A stretch of DNA of 64,000 bases, from positions 20,874,317-20,938,316 of the forward strand of contig NC_084806.1 of NCBI RefSeq assembly GCF_963583255.1, read 5' to 3'. The DNA is from Pyrus communis. Its lineage: Eukaryota; Streptophyta; Magnoliopsida; Rosales; Rosaceae. This document shows, piece by piece, positions 56,037 to 64,000 of this stretch. The translations under genes were made by a program, and so were the position numbers. The notes under the pieces were generated by a model. That model had not been told where the DNA came from. It was given only the letters and a program-made list of their open reading frames with translations, and did not search any database. Positions within the stretch are counted from its first letter, which is position 1, and every line of letters starts with the position of its first letter.

Positions 56037-58016
56037 TGATAGGAGCATATTTAGGCGACCTACTTAGCTTGTTTTCGTGCATTTATATTGTTAATTCATA
56101 GTTGTTTTTGGCGTTTAAGCCATTTTCGTGTGTTTTTAGGTTCATGTGGCTAAGGAAGCAAAAAGATGCTTTTTGGAGCATTTTGGAGCAAAATTGGACT
56201 TGGAAGGGATAACTTATACTTGGAGCAAAAGGAATGGACGAAATTGAAGAGTTGATGTCACAAGGATTCCTACTTGAAGTAGCCACACACCTTCCACATT
56301 TCAGCCACATGCATCTCCCATCACCATATCAGATTTCCATCATATTCACATGCATTCCATCCTTTAAAACATTGCACATGCACTCCCTTTAATTAATTAA
56401 GCCACATGCACTCCCATCCATTTCATCATTGCAGCCAACACATGCTTTCACATGCATTTTCAGATTGTCCCCTTGCACATGCAGCCACATATTCATTGCA
56501 CATGCAATTCCAACCCACATGCATCCTTTAATCATTCAAACATGCAGCCACATTCCCTCCTAGCTGTCATGTTCCCCCCATTTCACCTATAAATAAGCAT
56601 CCATTGCATTCATTCTCATTCATTCTTCCACATTTCAGAAATTCATCCATTCACACCAAGAAACATCCCCTTGGCCGTGAGTTTCCCTACAAATCCAAAC
56701 ACCACTCCTCTTCCATTTCCATCACTCCCCAAACCATTCACACCATCAAACTATCCTTAGACCTTGTGCTACAATAAAGAGGAAGAGAAGAGGGCCTAAA
56801 CGTTCATACAATTCAAGTTTGAGTTGTTGGAATGTTTAGGTGTTTCTTTGATTTCAATGTTTAAATTCAATTCTCTTTGTTTTGTATGTTTGAGGAATGG
56901 AAGAAAAGAGTGCTTAAACGTTCATACAATTCAAGTTTGAGTTGTTGGAATGTTTAGGTATTTCTTTGATTTCAATGTTATGAAGAACTAAACCCCCCTT
57001 AGCTAGGGGGTGATTCGAAATATATGTTTATACTTGCATTTTGATTTGATTACTTCTAATTACGTTTCATAAGTTGTGAATTCAATTGTTTAACTGTTTT
57101 ATTGATAACCTATTTATGTATGTTTATTGAGAGTGCACGCTTAATTTTCATGCATGAATATGACGCTAGAATATAAGTGAGTTTCACCTAATAGTTATGA
57201 ACTTATATTCACAAGTAGTGGAGGTTGCTTATAAACAATCGCGTTAAATAAATTCTTGGCATAAGTTTCATGCAATCATAGTAACGAATGCCTCGTCAAC
57301 ACTTATAGTTTTCAAAGAACTTAATGATTCTTGCTTGTATCTCTATTATGCAATTCATGTAGGGAACTTGTGGGGAATGCTTTGGGTTGTCGTATGCAAT
57401 CATCCAATTCATTAACTTAAGGAAAACTTGACGGTTAATTTAAGCGGACCTAATTAACCCGGGGTGATGAGTTTCATGGTTTATTGAAATGCAATTGGAA
57501 ATCGTTTTATTATGCAAGTATAACATATGTGGAGATGAACATAGTAGCTAACTTTCCATCCATTCTATTTCATCACATTCATATTTACATTTTGCTTTAA
57601 ATTACAATTTGTTCATTTAGTTTAATTTCGTCCAAATTTCAATCCCCCTTTACTTTATTGTCCAAATTAGTTAGAAAGTGTCTTAGTTTGTGTTTATAAG
57701 TGTTTTAATTCAATTTGTTGCACAAATTCGTCCAAATTCACCAAAGTGCTCAAAACTGCCCAGAAAGTGTTTTTAAGGCAGTTTTGAGTGTTTTGGGTGA
57801 TGTTTGAGTCTTTTGGTTTGTTTTAGTGTTTTAAAGTTTAGTTTTACATTCTTTGAGTCTAGTTTAGTATTTTATATTGTGTTTTTACGTTTTTGAGTCA
57901 AATCCAAGTGATTAACAATCCCTCCTAATCCCCGGTCCAGAACGATCCCTATTTATACATATACTACAATTTGACGAAAAGAGAGTTTAATTTGTGTGCG
58001 TATAAATCTCGCATCA
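56037..58016 (+). repeat. G 3' LTR (1980 bp)
   Basis: TGATAGGAGC...CTCGCATCA, followed by TSD CTTAG (58017-58021). TATA box at 56588-56595 and the same CATGCA cluster as the 5' LTR. Confidence 0.94.
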
Positions 58017-58088
58017 CTTAGCTCCTCCACCTATATACAATTATACAAGTGATTAGCATTTTATATCAAATATAAATATTTAGAAGAT

Positions 58089-58961
58089 CTAACAATTAGA
58101 ATTGAAGATAAGAACATAAACCATACCTTGTGGCTTGTCCTTAAGAGTTGCAAGGTATAACCTGCAATTCCTCTTCCAATGCCCCTCCTTTCCACAGTGG
58201 TGGCAAGCCTCCTTGGGCTCCATTGCCTTCTTTTTCTTCACTCCTCCTTTCAGCTTAAGAGTGGGTGACTTCTTCTCCTTCCATTTGCCTTTGCCTTGCG
58301 GCTTAGACTTGGAAGAGGATGGCTTGTTGTAGGCTACTGCAGAAGTCCCTACAACGTTCTCTTTCATCATAGTTTTCTCAGCAGTTACTAACATGTTTAG
58401 TAACTCAAAGAGAGTACTATCCATTTTATTCATATTGTAGTTCATTACGAACTGTGAGAATGAATCAGAAAGAGAAGCCAATATAAAGTCCTGGGCCAAT
58501 TCCCCGTCCAGTGGAGTACCTAGGTTCTCCAGTTGTTCAATGAATCCTATCATCTTCAGTGCATGTAGATGCACTGGAGCCCCCTTGACTATCTTGGTCT
58601 TCACAAGTTCACAGACAGTGCTAAAGCGATGGTTGCGCGTCCCTTCACCATATAACTCCGTAAGATGGAGTATTATGGAAAATGCACTGTCCATGCCCTC
58701 GTGCTGTCTCTGTAGCTCCTCATTCATGGAAGCCAACAGATAGCACTTGGCTTGTGTGTCATCCTCAATGTGCTTGTCAAACTTAGCACGTTCATCCTCA
58801 GTGGCCGAAGGGCCAAGAGGTATGTGAGGTGGAGCTTTGTCTAGTACGTAAACAATCTTCTCCAATGTTAGGAGAATCTTGACATTACGATACCATCATG
58901 GGAAATTGTGCCCCTCTAGGCAATGTTTGTCGAGTATTTTCGCGAGTGTGCTTCCAACCAT
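58089..58961 (-). pseudogene. F gag (Ty1/copia type), one stop near the start
   Basis: Copia-type Gag (UBN2/retrotransposon gag family). I take the start at the ATG 58961 (MVGSTLAKILDKHCLEGHNF) because the conserved N-terminal part W-Y-R-N-V-K-I-L-L-T-L-E-K lies upstream of the longest open stretch (58865-58089). An in-frame TGA at 58896-58898, just before W-Y-R-N, breaks it. The rest is intact: the Gag helical domain (Y-L-L-A-S-M-N-E-E-L, F-I-E-Q-L-E-N-L-G, F-V-M-N-Y-N-M-N-K), a Lys-rich linker and one CCHC zinc knuckle (CHHCGKEGHWKRNC, about 58160-58205). It ends 24 residues after the knuckle, where autonomous relatives continue into protease. It would build the particle shell; no pol follows. 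Confidence 0.87.
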
Positions 58962-61251
58962 ATCTAAATACATAAACAATAAAATAAATTAGTTTGATTG
59001 TTGATTAAGTCACATGATTCGGGTCTTTGAACCGAATGACACCACCCACCATTTTTGGCAAATTCCATATCCCTCAAGATGGAATCCGGGAGATTTCAAA
59101 GAAAGCTCCTAGCAGGTTATAGGAGGCTCACTATTACCAAGCCCACCTCACAATGATACGATGTCGGCTAGCAAAAATAATAATGAGAGGGTATACTTAC
59201 CCATTCACAACAACCTCTTGTGATTACCTATCTTATTGGCCTCTAGAGAATAATGCCTCACGATGATACGATGTTGGCACCATTTCTTCTTAGTTAAGTT
59301 CTTACCCACCATGCCGGTTTAGATAGGGGTCCAAGTATAACCTCACGATGATACGATGTTGGTTACACTCGTTGCCTATTTTCACCACATCAAATGTCTT
59401 TAAATAGATTCCTCCTGAGTATAAGCATGCACTTTGCACTCCCCCATGATAGGGTGAAGGCGGTGTACAAGTCATAAACGATTGGAGCCTACCATGGTGG
59501 AAGGCCACGAAACAAGTGTTCAAAGCACTCTTACGCTTTCAACTTAATATTGTATTTGATTGAGGGATTTTAAGGTCTCATCAATTTTATTTATTTAAAC
59601 ACATTCAAATAAATTGTGTCCTATTATAACTACTAGTCCAAAGTTTAATGAAATTAGTAGCATACAATATCCCCACTATTCGTTTTCATAAAACAAATCA
59701 ATATCAAAACATTTTTCAAAATATTGGAGATACATATAACTACTAATTGTATTCATTATAGTTTAGTAGCGTATGATACTCCCACTATTTGTTTTGAGAA
59801 AAAACAAATCAATATCAAAAACAAAATTTTCAAATATTGGAAGTAACTACTACTACTACGGTTTTTTTTTTTTTTTTTTTTTTTTTTTTGAATTTGGACT
59901 TTATAGTCATCTTAGGCTCTTGGATGACCATGGACTTATTGGTTAATTCAACAATGAGCCAACATTGTTGAATAAGATCTCGGGGAGGTTGTGTCAATTT
60001 AATTACGTGCTTTCAATTCAATTAAAACATTTTTGATTGAGCCATTAGAAATGAAAGACAATGATTCATTGCTAATTAGGGCGTTGGACCCATTTAATCT
60101 TTTTATCTCATGTCAAAACCCTCTTTTAAATATGTCTCCTTACCAATAGTTAAAGAAACTCTAGTCTAGTACTAGAGGGAATCAACTAACTAAAAGAGAT
60201 TAAGAAGTAATAAGAATTACAAACCGATTTGTACAAATTCCTACAAATTACACATACTAAGAGGGAGTGATAGATTAATGTCAAACATGATAAGGTCCAA
60301 TTGAAATAGAAATTAAAACACATTCCCAAGGTTCGAACAATTTGAGTTTAGCGCCTTATTCTCGTAGCTCAATTATCGTTTAAGGCATAAGTCCATAGTC
60401 ACCCATTTTCTAATTACTTAATCACATTAAATGATTAAATGGAATGCAACATAATCAATTAGATTTAGTGCATATGGGCATAATTAAATGATGAGTTTAA
60501 ACATTAAACAAAATTAAAATCAAACATTTCAATTTTTAAATAGTAGGGGTCTAAATGCAAATATGAAAAAGTTAGGGGTCAAACCATAAATACTAAAAGT
60601 AAAACCAAACTTTTCATGATTACAAAAGGACCCTCAAGTGGGAAATCCATTGAGTTTGGCCGGCCATATGAAGGGGGAGATGGGTAGGTCTCACCCACCT
60701 TGCATTATTTCAACATAAAGAAGAAAAAGAATTCAAATTATGCTTGCACTTGATTTTGCTTTAAGGAAATTAGGGAAAAAGTTTTAAAATATCCTAAAGA
60801 AGTCTAGGATTGAAAAAACCTTTTGTAATAAATATTGATGATAAGAATATCATCCAAATCCATAAAACAATTTATGAACTTAAATAAAACTATTTTCAAA
60901 AAACAAAACCATGAACACCAAGAACATAACCAAGAACTTCAAGAACACATTTTTCTAGCTTCAAAGTGTGTGTGTGAGGTTTAAAACAAAACACAAACAC
61001 ATAGCCAAAAAAACCCCTTTTGCCGTGCCCTCCCTATGATTCAAAACCCCAAAATTTGTTCTAAACTCACTCTTCATTCATGCATCCAAAACACCTTTTG
61101 CATACATATCTTTTTCAACTATTGATTCACAATTTTTCAACATTTGAAAAACAAAAGATAAACATAATTTGAATGAAGAACTAATATATCAAACATAAAA
61201 TTAATACCCATATGCATAAAATCCAAAAGGACACATCAAATATAAACCTTT
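58962..61251 (-). other. F leader (5' untranslated interior)
   Basis: About 2.3 kb between primer site and gag, no credible ORF. It contains three copies of CTCACGATGATACGATGT-like sequence starting near 59146, 59256 and 59341 (the first with one change in CACGATG), and a run of 28 T at 59862-59889. The rest is AT-rich and shows nothing I recognise. Confidence 0.7.
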
Positions 61252-61264
61252 GGCTCTGATACCA
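61252..61264 (-). other. Primer binding site of F (initiator tRNA-Met)
   Basis: Minus-strand TGGTATCAGAGCC, two bases from the LTR at 61267. Confidence 0.92.
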
Positions 61265-61266
61265 CT

Positions 61267-63162
61267 TGAAGGGAAAATATGAGATTTATGTGGGATTTCT
61301 ATTGACTAGCATGCATATACAATTCAAAATTTATATACGAAAACAACGGAAGCATGTCATCAATTAATATCAAAGCTCTAGTCATGAAAATCCCCTTCAA
61401 GATTCATAGGTTTATTTATGATGCATCAAAAACAATTTATTGAAGAACAAAGTTTAGGAGTAGTTTTATACCTCTTGATCTAGATCTTAGACCAAGGATG
61501 GACCACCTCCAAGCTCTTTGCTCCTTGAACTCCTTGAGCCTAGCCTCCCTCCTTGCCTCCTCCACTTTTTTGAGAATGAGTGCTCCTAGGTCCTCTTCAA
61601 GTTTCCAAAATTGAAAACCTCTAAAGATCCTCACCCACTAGTGTAGTGAGAAGGATGAAGGAATAACCAAAGGGGTGATAAAATGATTAGCTAAAATCCC
61701 CCTATGGTGGCCGGCCCTTTTAGTGTTAGAGAGAGTTATTTTCTTTTCCCTTTTGTTGTTTTGAACACACAAAAACCCTTTTTAAAACTTTCATTATAAA
61801 GTTCCTTTTATAACATAAAGAAACAAGTCAACAATTGACCTTCTCTCTCCCTCTCTTTGGCCGGCCTTCTTAGTGTTGTTTGGGCCTTGGGCTTTTATTA
61901 TTTCAAGTCATCCAATGCTTGAATAAAAGCCCAATGGGTTTAGGCCCAATGGGCCCAATTAAACCCGAACATTTCTTTAAGCCCAAAACGATCTTTTATC
62001 GCTTTTATGATTTCTTTAGACTTTCTAAATTAATCACAACACTTAATTAATCCAATTAATTATTTCCATCATCCATTAGTTACTCACTACAAGAGTGTAT
62101 TGGTGAATAATCTTTTAGGTTCTAATTAGCAAGGCAGTGAGGTGATTGGCACCAATCCAATTGATTATATTTAATCCATCCTCTTAGTGAATTAAAACTT
62201 ACTTTTAATTCACCTTCTTCTTTGATGACTACATTTAATCATCTAGAAGAACTCACAAGCCATGAGTGACATCTAAACATATATCATGGCTACCCAAGCT
62301 AATGTAGAAGTTCATTCGGAGAACCTATTCAGTTGGAATTACAATGTAATTCGATCCTTCTCTAAAACGATACTCTCAATCACATCACTAGGGTATGGAT
62401 ATACTATGTCAAACCCCTAATGTGATTATGCTTTCTTATATGATTCAATTGAGTCGCATAGGAACGTTTTCCTTTATTACGCTCGAGACTTCGACCGAAG
62501 ATTCCCGAATCATATCTCAGAGTATTCTTCCTCTCATAACGAGGATCAGAGATTCCTTGTTGATCATTCACATGCCTACATGTTTAGATACCTTAACCCC
62601 AACAATGTCGTGGACACTCCAATGGAATGTCGTTTGACATGATCAAAGATCAAGGACCTAACCATTAGACATCTATGATGTCTCAGGTCAAAGGATTACT
62701 TACATTATTCCAACCTTCAGAGTTACTTGCTTGACATGTGAGTAGACCTCCATGCAAGTACTCTCGTTCGATTGTGTTCAGTGAACTCATTCCCTTAATG
62801 AGCACCTACATACTTGTCTTAGTGTCACTACACGAATGGGATGAGACTTTCCATCCTTCCATTTGAAGCAGACATAGTATGTACCGGTCTATGCATTGTC
62901 AGTATCCCTCCGACAATCCTATGACCAGGAACCTTTTTGGACATAATGGTTATGAGAAGAAGGTCTCTGTAGTCTAATCATCATTAGATTACTTCTTCCA
63001 TCAATCCATTGTCCATGGATTCATTATTTAGGACATATTTCGTTCATTGAGATAGTCCTAATTAGTATCTTTGCCTTCCGATGTATAAGAGTCATATATA
63101 CATCATTACATTGTCCTGAAAGGTTTCTTCCAAAGATTGACTTTCAGGGCATATTTCCAACA
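61267..63162 (-). repeat. F 5' LTR (1896 bp)
   Basis: Same length as 37163-39058, about a dozen substitutions, no indels seen. TSD GTATG follows at 63163-63167. Confidence 0.94.
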
Positions 63163-63167
63163 GTATG

Positions 63168-64000
63168 TTGATTAGGGAGGCCTACTTAATTTGCATGCTT
63201 GAATTCGGTGCTAGAATATAAGGGTGTTTCACATAATCGTTACAAACTTATATTCACAAGTAGTTACGGTTGTTTTCACAATCATGTTAAGTAAATTCCT
63301 AGCATGAGTATCATGATGTCATAGTTACAAGTGCTTTGTCAATACTTATGATTTCCATTGAACGTAATGATCTTTGATTGTATCTCTATTATGATGTCAT
63401 GTAGGGGACTTTTGAAGAATGCTTTGGGTTGTCGTATGATGTCATCCAATCCAATAACTTAAGGGAAATCTGAGGGTTAATTAGTGATGTCACGATTAAT
63501 CTGGGGTGTTGAGGTTCATGGTTTATCGGAAAAGCAACTGGAAATCAATTTATGTTTGAATGTATCATGTGTGGAGAAGTATAACTTGGCTAGTTCATCA
63601 TCCATTGGTTTTTCTTAAATTCATCCAAATTCTGTTTTAAAGTTTTAAGTTACTTGTTTTTCTTTTCAATTCGTCCAAAATCAAACCCCCTTTTCTTACT
63701 TGTTCTAAATCTGTCCAAAAGTGTCTTTTTAAGTCTTTTGAATCAAAACTAATTGTATTTTCGTCCAAATTGAGTCTTAGAGTCTAAATTGAGTATTTTT
63801 TATTGTTTTGAGTTGTTTTGAGTCTTTAAAGATTGTTTTGAGTCATACAAGTTTAGTTAGAGTCTTTTGAGTGTGTTTAAGTGTTTTAAAGCATATTTTT
63901 ACATCTTTGAGTCGATTTTCATTAGATTAGCAATCCCTCCAATCCCCGGCCTAGAACGATCCCTACTTATATCTATACTACAATTGTCAAAAAGAGGGTT
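63168..64000 (+). repeat. E LTR, right part, cut by the window edge
   Basis: Continues the LTR that started at 36020. By comparison with sister LTRs about 20-40 bases are missing before the CGCATCA-type end. No ORF. Confidence 0.82.

Larger units (their letters stand above)
41429..58016 (+). mobile_element. Element G: coding-deleted Athila derivative carrying an antisense gene cassette
   Basis: Plus-strand element flanked by CTTAG at 41424-41428 and 58017-58021, nested in F and itself split by H. Without H it is about 8.06 kb: 5' LTR (41429-41609 plus 50140-51940), exact tRNA-Asp primer site, a 14-codon gag stub, the post-stop block, a 2-kb cassette with an antisense ORF, the family 3' noncoding region with hairpin and three G tracts, polypurine tract and 3' LTR (56037-58016). 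Gag, protease, RT and integrase are absent. The LTRs differ by about 18 positions by eye (0.9%). It must have been mobilised by proteins of a related element such as B. Its size, long LTRs and lack of coding place it with large retrotransposon derivatives (LARD-like). Confidence 0.88.
37163..63162 (-). mobile_element. Element F: Ty1/copia-type element with gag only, interrupted by G
   Basis: Minus-strand LTR element flanked by GTATG at 37158-37162 and 63163-63167. The LTRs are 1896 bp each (37163-39058 and 61267-63162) and differ at about 12 positions by eye (0.6%). Minus-strand order: 5' LTR, initiator tRNA-Met primer site, 2.3-kb leader, copia-type gag (58961-58089), then about 2.4 kb without coding potential, a polypurine tract and the 3' LTR. 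I find no protease, integrase, RT or RNase H on either side of the inserted G. This matches the description of gag-only terminal-repeat elements (TR-GAG class), which need another element's pol. Confidence 0.85.

Noticed and set aside
58110..58135. CAAGGTATGG near the end of F gag as a splice donor
   Set aside because: A plausible donor by motif, but no acceptor or downstream exon is seen and G lies 70 bases away. Not enough to claim splicing.

Overview
The window is nuclear DNA from a higher plant, made entirely of nested LTR retrotransposons. I see no single-copy host gene, tRNA or rRNA gene, and no bacterial-type feature. The plant assignment rests on the element types: a Tekay/Del-like Ty3/gypsy chromovirus and a Ty1/copia element, both primed by initiator tRNA-Met, and many Athila-like Ty3/gypsy elements primed by tRNA-Asp. 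A woody eudicot of the rose family (apple/pear group) is my best guess. It comes from memory of similar antisense ORFs in that group and is unverified.

Layout. The oldest layer is a + strand Athila-like array: a broken pol (24795-26598), its LTR, two truncated integrase-3'UTR fragments (31827-36019) and another LTR that runs off the right edge. Two four-layer nests sit in it. Left nest: chromovirus Z (- strand, window start to 24794) lies in the Athila pol. Inside the Z LTR is a rearranged Athila-like element A (3184-23259, TSD GAACC). Inside A is an almost complete Athila-like element B (8036-19928, TSD ATTTT). Right nest: a gag-only copia element F (37163-63162, TSD GTATG) lies in the rightmost LTR. 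Inside F is a coding-deleted Athila derivative G (41429-58016, TSD CTTAG), and inside the first LTR of G is a sister copy H in opposite orientation (41610-50134, TSD CTTAT). A solo LTR D (28880-30821, TSD CCTAA) splits the middle LTR.

How the parts relate. None of the elements looks autonomous. Gag-pol frames in Z, A, B and C carry stops or frameshifts, and B also has a changed reverse-transcriptase catalytic motif. F keeps only gag. G and H have lost gag-pol except a 14-codon gag stub, but keep LTRs and an exact tRNA-Asp primer site (G also keeps its polypurine tract), so they were presumably mobilised in trans.

The most interesting system is in G and H. Each carries a roughly 2-kb cassette with an intact antisense gene for a 225-233 aa coiled-coil protein of unknown function, preceded by repeat-rich, TATA-containing DNA. 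Because H inserted head-to-head into G, the two copies form a near-palindrome of about 16 kb. Across the Athila-like family I also see a perfect hairpin, a conserved post-stop block and three evenly spaced GTGTGGGGG tracts between pol and the 3' LTR.
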